Assembly: GCF_023073415.1 (NCBI RefSeq)
Contig: NZ_JADPJL010000029.1
Coordinates: forward strand, 1-64,000
DNA: 64,000 nt
Source of the DNA: Bradyrhizobium sp. 190
GTDB lineage: Bacteria; Pseudomonadota; Alphaproteobacteria; Rhizobiales; Xanthobacteraceae
Reading direction: 5' to 3'
Part shown: piece after piece, positions 7,106-15,168 of the stretch
Position numbering within the stretch: position 1 is the stretch's first letter
Layout of the letters: every line of letters starts with the position of its first letter
The notes under the pieces: generated by a model
Told to the model about the DNA's origin: nothing
What the model saw: only the letters and a program-made list of their open reading frames with translations
The model's database searches: none
Made by a program: the position numbers and the translations under genes

Positions 7106-7146
7106 CATACCGCCCCCGGATTTCGCTTCGCTCCATCCGGGCTACG
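7057..7146. repeat. Inverted repeat, GTAGCCCGGATGGAGCGAAGCG family (copy 2)
   Basis: The left arm starts CGTAGCCCGGATGGAGCGAA at 7057; the right arm, ending CTCCATCCGGGCTACG at 7146, is its near-perfect reverse complement. The centre is about 25 bp. Same family as 311-413 and 59824-59914. Its left arm forms the end of the candidate ORF 6968-7105. Confidence 0.9.
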
Positions 7147-7222
7147 CGTCTCGGCATCGCGGCGCACGAGAAGGCGCAGTAGGGCGGCACTGAACAGTTC
7201 CGATGGGAATGCCCCCGAGGGG

Positions 7223-7429
7223 TCAGCCGAGCCTGGAGATCTGTTCTTCGGTCACGACGCGCTCGACGTTCTCGGTCTTGCTCTTGATACGATAGCGCGG
7301 GCGGCCGTCGGACTCGATCGGCAGGCAGGTAACGATGGTGTAGATGCTGCGTTCCTTTGCCGTGGCGCGGCCCTGCGGGCCCTGCTGCTGGTGAAGAACG
7401 TCGTCATTGATCGCGAAATTATGGGCCAT
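7223..7429 (-). CDS. Small conserved-type protein of unknown function
   Basis: 68 residues from the ATG at 7429 (MAHNFAINDDVLHQQQGPQG), preferred over a more upstream in-frame start that lacks conserved-looking sequence. A Gln-rich stretch is followed by a compact segment (SIYTIVTCLPIESDGRPRYR) and a charged end (NVERVVTEEQISRLG). No signal peptide or membrane segment. The strand-turn pattern and the end EEQISRL suggest a small folded cytoplasmic protein; I recall similar hypothetical proteins in Bradyrhizobium but no function. Confidence 0.65.
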   Translation of the reverse strand: MAHNFAINDDVLHQQQGPQGRATAKERSIYTIVTCLPIESDGRPRYRIKSKTENVERVVTEEQISRLG

Positions 7430-7530
7430 CGCCGGTCTTTCCGTTGAAAAAAGGCTTGTAGTCTCCACGGCCTCGCAACGCAACAGATCGTTCAGCGGAT
7501 TTTGACCTAGATGACCTCGGGTTCCGCCCG

Positions 7531-8535
7531 TCAGGCCATCAAGAGCGCCTTTCGCTTAGCCACCCGCGCGATCGATTTCTCTATTGCCGAACCGGACAAG
7601 GTCTTGTCGCGCAGGCTCTGTTCGACGTCTTCGGCGATGCCAGCCATTTCCTGCTCCTGATCGAACAGGTTGTTGCCGATGCAGAGCATGTCCATGCCTG
7701 CTTTCAGCGATTGCAGGCTGGCCTCCCTGGTGCCCAGCGCCTTCTGCAATCCCTGCATCTGCATGTCGTCGGTGATCAAGAGCGTGTCCGGAAGGCGGTT
7801 GCGCAACCGGCCAAGCCCCGCCGCGGACAGCGTCATCGGGCGATCCTTGTCCCATTGCCTCACGATGGCATGGCTGACCAGCACCGCATCGCCGAACATC
7901 TTTGGCGCGAGCGAATAGAACAGCTCTTCCTGTTCACCCCGAAGTGCATCGGAAATATCCATGAATTCCTGATGCGAATCCACCACCGCGCCGCCGATGC
8001 CGGGGAAATGCTTCAGGCACAGGCCGACGCGCTGCGCCCGCGCCACTTCGCTCACTAGGCGCGCATTGGCCTCCACCTCGGCGATGTCGGCGGAGTAGGA
8101 ACGCTTGATCCTGCCGATATTGGGATTTTCCGGGTTGTAATCGACATCGATCACCGGCGCGAAATCATAGTGGATGCCGAGCCGCCGCATCTCGGCAAAG
8201 CTCGCGGTGAGGATCGCGCGCTTGTGATCCGGCGCGAGATGGTTGAATTCCTTCGCGCTCGGCAACGGCGCAAAGCCGCGGCTTTCCTTCAGCCGTCGCA
8301 CCAGGCCGCCTTCCTGGTCGATGAACACCATCGGGCCTGACGGCAGCGCGGCAATCTCCTCGCAAAGGCGTTGCACCTGTTCGGGCGATTCGATGTTGTT
8401 GTCGTATTCGCGCGTCCGGCAGGAATAGTCGAACAGGATCACGCCGCCGAGGCCGTAGCGGGCGGCGAATTGCTTCAGCCACACTGGGACGGTCTTGCCG
8501 AAGAAGCCGAGGATGAAGAGTTCGCCGATGGGCAT
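7531..8535 (-). CDS. nagZ: Glycoside hydrolase family 3, NagZ-like beta-N-acetylhexosaminidase
   Basis: 334 residues from the ATG at 8535 (MPIGELFILGFFG); the frame stays open upstream, but that part does not look like NagZ. It is a single GH3 TIM barrel without the extra C-terminal domain of larger GH3 enzymes. Visible signatures: FIDQEGGLVRRL (72-82), KHFPG (175-179) followed by DSH (186-188), which provides the His of the NagZ acid/base loop, and ITDDMQM with the likely nucleophile Asp256. NagZ releases N-acetylglucosamine from muropeptides during cell-wall recycling and can feed ampC induction. The usual GHG after KHFP is GIG here, so substrate preference may differ. No signal peptide, consistent with a cytoplasmic enzyme. 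Confidence 0.8.
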   Translation of the reverse strand: MPIGELFILGFFGKTVPVWLKQFAARYGLGGVILFDYSCRTREYDNNIESPEQVQRLCEEIAALPSGPMVFIDQEGGLVRRLKESRGFAPLPSAKEFNHLAPDHKRAILTASFAEMRRLGIHYDFAPVIDVDYNPENPNIGRIKRSYSADIAEVEANARLVSEVARAQRVGLCLKHFPGIGGAVVDSHQEFMDISDALRGEQEELFYSLAPKMFGDAVLVSHAIVRQWDKDRPMTLSAAGLGRLRNRLPDTLLITDDMQMQGLQKALGTREASLQSLKAGMDMLCIGNNLFDQEQEMAGIAEDVEQSLRDKTLSGSAIEKSIARVAKRKALLMA

Positions 8536-8734
8536 GTGATAGCCTTGGGAATGCGCGCTTTGAGCCGGCCAGGCCAAATTCAGCAAATAATCGCGCCTCG
8601 CATGAGGAAGATACCGGACTCCCCGAGTCATACCAAATTGGGAGAGTGACCCTGATCACATCGCATCGCAGCCAGCGCCTCTAGGGATGGATCATCGCAG
8701 GGCGATCCTCGCTCTGCCCAACCAGGAGACGTCC

Positions 8735-9028
8735 ATGACGAAGATCAAGAAGATCATTACGGCCACGATCGCTGCTCTGGCGTTGACCACCGCTTCTTTG
8801 GCCATCCCGAGTCAGGCTTTCGCTGGAGGTCGTCACGGTGGGCATGGCGGGCACGGTGGAGGCCACGGCCATCACGGGCACCACGGACATGGCCATCATC
8901 ATGGTCATGGTCATCATCACCATCATCATGGGCATGGTCATCACGGCCATCGCCATCATTTCCACGTTTATAACAGCTGCTGGAAATGGAGCCCCTACGG
9001 CCCGGTCAACGTCTGCTACCGCTATTGA
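8735..9028 (+). CDS. Secreted His/Gly-rich protein
   Basis: 97 residues from the ATG at 8735, which has AGGAG just upstream. Residues 1-30 are a signal peptide ending in the cleavage motif AFA. The mature part is a run of HGG, HGH and HHGH units with about 26 His in 45 residues, followed by a short non-repetitive tail containing two Cys (NSCWKWSPYGPVNVC). It probably binds divalent metal ions in the periplasm or at the surface; that is inferred from composition. Upstream it is divergent from nagZ, and a strong hairpin follows. Confidence 0.8.
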   Translation: MTKIKKIITATIAALALTTASLAIPSQAFAGGRHGGHGGHGGGHGHHGHHGHGHHHGHGHHHHHHGHGHHGHRHHFHVYNSCWKWSPYGPVNVCYRY

Positions 9029-9044
9029 TTCGAGGCGAAGGAAA

Positions 9045-9080
9045 GAAGCTCGCCCGGGCCGAGAGGCTCGGGCGAGCTTC
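9045..9080 (+). terminator. Terminator hairpin after the His-rich gene
   Basis: A 16-bp stem, GAAGCTCGCCCGGGCC (9045-9060) with one G-U pair, and a GAGA loop, beginning 17 bp after the stop codon. The following bases (TCGATTCC) are not a strong T-run, so termination is likely but not certain. Confidence 0.6.
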
Positions 9081-9538
9081 TCGATTCCGCGATGCCCGAT
9101 CGAGGCAGCTGTCCGATCCTGGCGAGACCTGATCAAGGTCGACTGGCCTTCGAAGCCCCAGGTTCGATGGCAGCTTGAGTCTCAATGTTTGCTCCGCAAG
9201 CGCCACGTCCTTGAACGCACACATCCGTGAACGCATTGCCTTGGCTTCAAGCTCAATGCGCGTTGAACGGAACCGGCAAAGAAAAGCCGGGTTCCGGCTG
9301 CGGCAAGCTGGATATGTGACGGGTCGCACATTTGTCGGCGCGCAGGTGGGCTAGGCTTCAATTCGCGAGAGGTGCTGGGGGAGACTTAGCCCGTCAGCCG
9401 CTCGTAACAAGCAGGCGATCGTCGACTCCCGGCTGAGAAGCCAAGCTGAAAGCGTGGACAGCAATGCGGCGCATCCTAAATTTCCGATCGATCAACCCGA
9501 TCTCAAACCGATCACCGCGGGCAGGATTTCGCTACGCG
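9081..9538. other. Intergenic region upstream of the exporter operon
   Basis: About 460 bp with no gene I can support. It must hold the promoter of the Sel1-exporter operon. No clear promoter or repeat was recognised. Confidence 0.5.
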
Positions 9539-10285
9539 ATGTCGCAGGCCATGAAGCGAACAGTTGTCGCAATTGCCTGCTGCTCCGCTCTGCTGATCGA
9601 CATCCACACCGCCCTCGCCGACCCCGCGTCCGATCAGAAAGTGGCCAATCACTACGAACAGGCGGCACAAGCGGGCGATGACGATGCCCAATTCTATCTT
9701 GGGGCACTTCATTCAGCAGGCGTCGGCCGTACGCGTAGCGACGCGGAGGCATTTCGCTGGTTCTCGCGCGCCGCCGATCAGGGGCACGCCCATGCCATGT
9801 TGATCGTCGCCGGCCTATACGCGAGCGGGCGCGGCATAACGAAGGACAATGTGAAGGCCTATAGCTGGGCCTACATCGTCGCTTCGGCGAGCAAACTCGA
9901 CGAGGACCGCAACGGTGCGCGGCAACTGATGTCGCTGCTCATGAAGAAGATGACGAGCGATGAGATCGGCCGCGCCGTCGTGGCCGCGAGAGCCTGGCGC
10001 GCCGTTCGGACTGCTGGCGCGGGCAAGGCTCCGAATATCGAAAAAGCTGTAGAGCAGGACCAGGTCGCGCCGGCGGCGCCTCCACCGGCACCCGCCGTCG
10101 TGCAGCCGGCGCCCGCAGCGTCGACGGCGCCCGCGGCCTCGCAACCGGCGCCATCCAACGCCACGGTGTTGTCGACATCTCCCAAGGCAATTTCGGCACC
10201 TTCAGTGAAGAGTGCAAAGAGAGATGATGCTCGTGATCTGCTCGACCAGGTTCCATCGGGCCTGCGCAAGCGATTTGGCTTCTGA
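9539..10285 (+). CDS. Secreted Sel1-repeat protein
   Basis: 248 residues if started at the ATG at 9539; an ATG at 9551 is equally possible. MKRTVVAIACCSALLIDIHT and the following ALA form a signal peptide. Two to three Sel1-type TPR repeats follow (QAGDDDAQFYLGALHSAGVG, DQGHAHAMLIVAGLYASGRG), then a long Pro/Ala-rich low-complexity segment and a short basic C-terminus. Sel1 repeats mediate protein-protein contacts. It is followed after 16 bp by the membrane-fusion gene, so it is probably co-transcribed with the exporter and may act as its periplasmic partner; that link is inferred from the operon. Confidence 0.78.
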   Translation: MSQAMKRTVVAIACCSALLIDIHTALADPASDQKVANHYEQAAQAGDDDAQFYLGALHSAGVGRTRSDAEAFRWFSRAADQGHAHAMLIVAGLYASGRGITKDNVKAYSWAYIVASASKLDEDRNGARQLMSLLMKKMTSDEIGRAVVAARAWRAVRTAGAGKAPNIEKAVEQDQVAPAAPPPAPAVVQPAPAASTAPAASQPAPSNATVLSTSPKAISAPSVKSAKRDDARDLLDQVPSGLRKRFGF

Positions 10286-10301
10286 TTTAAGGGGACGCAC
10301 C

Positions 10302-11507
10302 ATGAAATTGCAGCATCTCGTCGCAACCGGCATTCTGGCCATCGCCGCAACAGGGGCCGGCTATTACGGCTACTCCCATTTGCTTCATCCGCCGTTGGTG
10401 ACCACCAGCATTGCGAGCCTCGCGCCGGTTTCCGAAGCGGTTTACGGAACGGGCACCGTCGAGCCCGAGCGCTGGGCCAAAGTGGTGCCGCTGCAGCGTC
10501 GCCGGTTGGTCGAGCTTTGCCGATGCGAGGGACAGGTGGTCAAGAGCGGCCAGATTCTCGGCCGCCAGGACGACGCCGAGGAGCGCAGCGCGCTGGAGCA
10601 GATGGACATCAATCGAGGCCAGCTCGAACGTGATCTGGCGCGCGCCGAAAAGGATCGCGACAAGAACGACGCCGCGCGCACTGAGTACGAGCAGCGCTGG
10701 ACCAAGCTCGAGGAAGCCAAATCGCGAATCGCCGCGCAGAAGGTGCGGCTCGACTCGCTGTTGCTGAGAGCGCCGCTCGACGGCATGGTACTGCGGCGCG
10801 ACAGCGAGGTCGGCGAGATCGCCGGTCCCACCGATGTCTTGTTCTGGGTGGGACCGCCTGCCCCGATGCAGGTCGTTGCCGAAATCAATGAGGAGGAGAT
10901 CAATCGCATCGCGGCTGGCCAGAAGGCTCTTCTACGAAGCGAGGCTTTCCCCGGAAGGGCCCTGCGGGCCACGGTCTCCCAGATCACACCCAAGGGCGAC
11001 CCGACCCGCAAGACCTTCCGCGTCTATTTGCGGCTGCCGCAGGATACGCCGCTGCGGATCGGGATGTCGGTCGAGACCAATATCATCTTCCGCGAGAAGC
11101 AGGCGGCCATCGTCGTACCGGCAGAGGCCGTCGCAGGCGATTCGGTTCAGATGGTCGATGACGGCCGGGTCAAGCGCGTGCCCATCAAAGTCGGCATCCG
11201 TGGCAGTCGCAACATCGAGATCATCGGCGAGCTATCCAAAGGCACCCCTGTGCTTTCACCCGCACGCATCGACCTCGCTGACGGCGCCCGGATTCGCATC
11301 GACAACAGCCTGACCAGAGCTGTGGAACCGGCGGCCGTGAACGAACCGACCGATCAGCCCAGCGCCACACCTGAAGCTGCCGTGGTAGCCTCGGTCACCA
11401 CAGCGCCTTCGGATCCCGATGATGCGGTGATTTCGGCAGCCATGACCGCCCACATCGATTCGGTCGTTAATGACGCGCGTCGCAACTTCATCAGCAACAA
11501 CCGGTAG
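10302..11507 (+). CDS. Periplasmic adaptor (HlyD/MacA-like membrane fusion protein)
   Basis: 401 residues; the ATG at 10302 has AAGGGG upstream. A single N-terminal membrane anchor (LVATGILAIAATGAGYYGY) is followed by a biotinyl-lipoyl-like half-motif (EGQVVKSGQILGRQD), a coiled-coil hairpin (about residues 90-150, EQMDINRGQLERDLARAEK), the second lipoyl half (LLLRAPLDGMVLRRDSEVGE) and beta-barrel and membrane-proximal domains. The C-terminus has an extra Thr/Pro/Ala-rich tail of about 80 residues. Adaptors of this type link an inner-membrane ABC exporter to an outer-membrane channel. Gene order adaptor-permease-ATPase matches DevBCA systems and resembles MacAB. Substrate unknown; no outer-membrane TolC gene is nearby. 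Confidence 0.88.
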   Translation: MKLQHLVATGILAIAATGAGYYGYSHLLHPPLVTTSIASLAPVSEAVYGTGTVEPERWAKVVPLQRRRLVELCRCEGQVVKSGQILGRQDDAEERSALEQMDINRGQLERDLARAEKDRDKNDAARTEYEQRWTKLEEAKSRIAAQKVRLDSLLLRAPLDGMVLRRDSEVGEIAGPTDVLFWVGPPAPMQVVAEINEEEINRIAAGQKALLRSEAFPGRALRATVSQITPKGDPTRKTFRVYLRLPQDTPLRIGMSVETNIIFREKQAAIVVPAEAVAGDSVQMVDDGRVKRVPIKVGIRGSRNIEIIGELSKGTPVLSPARIDLADGARIRIDNSLTRAVEPAAVNEPTDQPSATPEAAVVASVTTAPSDPDDAVISAAMTAHIDSVVNDARRNFISNNR

Positions 11508-11512
11508 CCGCC

Positions 11513-12751
11513 GTGAACCTTATATTCAACATCGCATGGACCCACGTCAGCACCCGGGTGCGGCAGACCCTTGTGGGCATGGCCGGCGTATCCATGGGAG
11601 TAGGTTTCACCATCATGATGGCGGGCCTGATGCAGGGGTCGCAGCTCGACTTCCTGCGGCAGCTCGTCGACACCATGCCGCATATCACGGTCGAGGATGA
11701 GCGGCGCTCCGTGCCGACGCAACCCGCAGAGCAGGAATATGCGGCGGTCCAGATGTCCGACATCGCCAATGTCGGCAAACGTCCCGGGATCAAATACCCG
11801 GAATCGGCGATGAGCTCACTGCGCTCCTGGATACCTGGAGACGTGGCTCCCTCGGCCAAGACCACCGCGATCATCAATCACGGCGGCGCGCGCATCGGCA
11901 TCACCTTGAGCGGCATCGACCCGCGCCGTGAGGTTCAGGTCTCGAAACTCACCTCGCAAATGCGTGAGGGAAAGCTCGACGACCTTTCACGTGCGCCGAA
12001 CGGCATCATCATGGGCGAGGCCCTGGCCGAAAAACTCGGCGTGAAAACCGGCAACACCGTCCTCCTGATCGGCGGCCAGGGCGTCCAACTCAATTCGACG
12101 GTGGCCGGGCTGTATCGCTCCGGCCTGAAGCGTGTCGATGAGAGCCAGATCTATTCGCTGATGGGGCCGGCGCAGGTCATGATGGGGCAAAGCGGGGTCG
12201 TCAACCAGCTCCGGCTGCGGTTGAACGATCCGATGTCGGCGCAAAAGGTCGCGGCCCAGGTCGAAGCGCAGACCGGCTACAAGTCGGTGTCGTGGCAGGA
12301 AGCCAATGCCGACTTGCTGTCATCCTTTACCGTGCGCGATTTCATCGTACTCACCGTGATGGGCGCAATGCTGCTGACGTCGTCCTTTGCCACCTACAAC
12401 ATCATCTCGACGATCACCCACGAGAAGCGCCAGGACATTGCGATCATGAAATCGCTGGGCATGCGCGAGTATGCGGTGCGACGGATTTTCATCATCGAAG
12501 CCGCCATCATCGGCGTGGTCGGCATCCTGTTCGGGTGGATCCTCGGTTATCTGCTCTGCTTCGGCTGGTCGAAGATCACGATCTTCAATCCGCTGACGGG
12601 CTCGACCGTTCCGCTGCAGATCTATTACTCGCTGACGCACTATTTGATCGCCGGCGGCATATCGCTTGTCTGTTGCGCCGGGGCGGCCTATTTCCCGGCG
12701 CGCAAGGCGACGAGTGTGCATCCAGTTGAAATCATCCGGGGGGCATCATGA
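11513..12751 (+). CDS. ABC exporter permease, FtsX/MacB type
   Basis: 412 residues from a GTG five bases after the adaptor stop, consistent with translational coupling. Topology is that of MacB/LolC/DevC permeases: one N-terminal membrane helix (residues 17-40), a large periplasmic domain (about 45-275), then three C-terminal helices (about 285-305, 335-360, 380-400). The loop THEKRQDIAIMKSLGMREYA is the characteristic FtsX coupling segment, and the end, PARKATSVHPVEIIRG, is typical of the family. It forms the inner-membrane complex with the ATPase encoded next. Such exporters extrude lipids, peptides or drugs by a mechanotransmission mechanism; what this one moves is unknown. Confidence 0.9.
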   Translation: MNLIFNIAWTHVSTRVRQTLVGMAGVSMGVGFTIMMAGLMQGSQLDFLRQLVDTMPHITVEDERRSVPTQPAEQEYAAVQMSDIANVGKRPGIKYPESAMSSLRSWIPGDVAPSAKTTAIINHGGARIGITLSGIDPRREVQVSKLTSQMREGKLDDLSRAPNGIIMGEALAEKLGVKTGNTVLLIGGQGVQLNSTVAGLYRSGLKRVDESQIYSLMGPAQVMMGQSGVVNQLRLRLNDPMSAQKVAAQVEAQTGYKSVSWQEANADLLSSFTVRDFIVLTVMGAMLLTSSFATYNIISTITHEKRQDIAIMKSLGMREYAVRRIFIIEAAIIGVVGILFGWILGYLLCFGWSKITIFNPLTGSTVPLQIYYSLTHYLIAGGISLVCCAGAAYFPARKATSVHPVEIIRGAS

Positions 12752-13467
12752 CCGAGATCGCTTTGCAGGCGGTGGAGCTGGTTCGCCGCATCGAGGGCGC
12801 TGTTTCCCACACCCTCGTCAACGGTATCGATCTTGCGGTGAACAAGGGCGAGTTCGTCGCCATCACCGGGCCGTCGGGATCGGGCAAATCGTCGCTGCTC
12901 TATCTCCTGGGCCTGCTCGATGCGCCCAGCGAAGGCGAGGTCATGATCTGCGGTCAGCCGACCTCGAAATTATCGGAGTCTGACCGGGCCGATGTCCGCC
13001 TGACCAAATGCGGCTTCGTGTTCCAGTTCCATTTCCTGCTGCCGGAGTTCACCTCGCTCGACAATGTGCTGCTGCCGATGCGCGCCGCGGGCACGATGGC
13101 TGAAAGCGAGATGCGCGAGCGCGGCCTTGCTCTCCTCGGCTCGCTTGGGCTTGCCGAGCACGCCAACAAGCGCCCCAACGCGCTCTCCGGCGGCCAGCGC
13201 CAGCGCGTCGCCATCGCCCGCGCGCTTGCCAACCGCCCCGAGATCATCGTCGCCGATGAGCCGACGGGCGCCCTCGATACAGCATCGACCGAACAGGTGT
13301 TTTCGATCCTCCGCGACATCGCGGACCAGGGCCAGACCGTCGTCGTGGTGACCCACGATCCAGCGCTCGCCGCCCGCGCCGACCGCCGCATCCACATCGT
13401 CGACGGCAAGATCGCCGAGATCACCGAACGGGGTGGTGGCGAGCTGGTTTGTGAGGTGGCGAGTTAG
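12748..13467 (+). CDS. ABC exporter ATPase, LolD/MacB-NBD type
   Basis: 239 residues; its ATG overlaps the permease stop (ATGA), so the two are translationally coupled. Complete nucleotide-binding domain: Walker A GPSGSGKSS, Q-loop FQFHFLLPEF, signature LSGGQRQRVAIARAL, Walker B IIVADEPTGALD and the switch His in VVTHD. LPEFTSLDNVLLPM is typical of the LolD/MacB subfamily. It powers the permease encoded just upstream and ends the Sel1-adaptor-permease-ATPase operon. Confidence 0.92.
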   Translation: MTEIALQAVELVRRIEGAVSHTLVNGIDLAVNKGEFVAITGPSGSGKSSLLYLLGLLDAPSEGEVMICGQPTSKLSESDRADVRLTKCGFVFQFHFLLPEFTSLDNVLLPMRAAGTMAESEMRERGLALLGSLGLAEHANKRPNALSGGQRQRVAIARALANRPEIIVADEPTGALDTASTEQVFSILRDIADQGQTVVVVTHDPALAARADRRIHIVDGKIAEITERGGGELVCEVAS

Positions 13468-13490
13468 TCGGAAGCTGGCGGACCCGCCTA

Positions 13491-14742
13491 CTACACCGCG
13501 CAGTGGCGGATAAATTGGCCCCGGGTATAGCGGGCCTTCAACAGGTCGCGCTGCGAGCACCAAATCGACATGCCATATTCGTGCTCGGAGCAGGTATTGA
13601 GCAGGGGGTCGGCTGCAACGCTGATGAGGCAATCCTGGCCGCGAAGGTCCTCGCCATTATTCGGAAAGGGAGGCTCGATCCCGAAGAGCCGATGGCCGCG
13701 CCAGTCCGTGATATGTGCGGCTACGAATGGTCGATAGGCGGAGGAGATTCTCTGAAATGCCTCCGGGCCGGTCAGCCCCGGGTGAAGGACATTGATCTTT
13801 TCCCACGTCTTCTTGGCATTGCCTGGCAGAATGAGCTTGGGCCAATAGTTCTCTACCATTTCATTGGTCAGCGCCGTCCGCTTGGCGAAAATTTCATCGA
13901 GGGAAGCCTTGTCGATGATGTCGTCTTGAACCTGAGACAGTGCTCTGTCTCTCCAATCGGTTAGCGCCGCGACAAGTGCAGGGGCTTTTTCCGCCATCAG
14001 TGCGTAGTGCAGCGTCTTGCTTCTTATGACATGAGTATCTTGGCGGGGGGGGGGGTCCAGCGGCGGCCTGACGCCGTTCGAAATCATGGAACCACTTCGC
14101 CTCTTTCAATTCACGATTCAGGCAATCGATCGCCAGATCGGCTTCAAATGCAGCGATGCCCCAATTGGTGATCCAGTCGGAGGGCTTCTCAAACGTATCA
14201 GGGAAGCAATCGGGTCGATCGCTTCCGCGATCCAGATAGGCGACCAGTCGTACTGGCCAAGAGGCGAACGTCTGCTCGTCACTAAAGAAGCCGTGTTTTC
14301 TGAGGCTGGGCAATTGCTCGGGCAGAGTGAGCGGTTTGCTGCGCGCGATTTCGTCCGCCCTCAGGATATGGCACGCGTAGGAACGACCGACGAAAAACAG
14401 CAAGGCGCCGCTTTGCGGCAGGCTTGGCGGGCGCAAGCCGCTCTCGGGCTCCGGCTTCACATCCGCCAAATCTATTTGGGCGATGAATGAGAGCGGCGTT
14501 CCATCACGGTCGAGCGGCCATTTGAAGTCGTCTGGCGCCCGCGGCACGCCACCGAGCCAGGATGTGATGCTTTCAGTTGCCTCGAAGGGAGAACGAAGAA
14601 GCAAGGCCCACGCCGGCAATGGAGAAGTACGAGTTTCGGTTCCGGCCCGATCCAGGAACTCGCGAGCAAGATCCGCCCCGCTCGGTGCGCCCTGCGCTAT
14701 TCGACGGAAAAGGCCGGCGCTTGTCTTGAACACACCGAACAT
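13491..14742 (-). pseudogene. DUF1963 (YwqG-like) gene, frameshifted at an 11-G run
   Basis: The start is well defined: an ATG at 14742 with AAGGAGG upstream. The first part (14742 to about 14045) has a YwqG/DUF1963 look (SWLGGVPRAPDDFKWPLDRD, PLSFIAQIDLADV, GALLFFVGR). After the run of 11 G at 14045-14055 this frame loses sense, while another frame carries on with protein-like sequence (QDTHVIRSKTLHYALMAEK to HEYGMSIWCSQRDLLKARY) down to 13491. Dropping one G (11 to 10) joins both parts into one protein of about 415 residues. It is either a recent mutation, a slippage-controlled switch, or a sequencing error in a homopolymer. Function of the family is unknown. It is convergent with the exporter operon. 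Confidence 0.72.
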
Positions 14743-15168
14743 TGCCGCAACCTCCTTGTATGGATGCAACCGTATGGCGGCACGCAGGGGCCTTCGATAT
14801 GGCGCGTCCGGGGCACGTCTATACCTCTTGTCACAAGGGGGCGTTAACGGCGGCTGGCCTCCGGCTGCGCCAGGCATCCCTGTCGTGCCGCCAAGGTGGA
14901 CGGAATTGCTCTACAGTGCAGCGGTTGTTGCGAAACGGCCCATGCCACACATCTGAAGCATCGCACCAGACGCGACCGAGCGAATCATGTTTGGCGGAGG
15001 AAGGATGTGAAGCCCGGCTTCATCAAACAATCGTGCTCAGATCCCTGATTGAAGTGATTGGGCTCGCGCGCTGCGGCTTTTTAGCTTGCCATGCGCAGGC
15101 TTCCGATAGGCAACCTTCAGATCGCTGGCTCGTCCGCCTGCGTCCGGCGATCTCGCATGCAGGTCCGT
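14743..15168. other. Divergent intergenic region
   Basis: About 425 bp between the DUF1963 gene and the AmpC-like gene. The frame of the latter stays open through part of it, but without ribosome sites. No repeats or clear promoters were seen. Confidence 0.4.
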
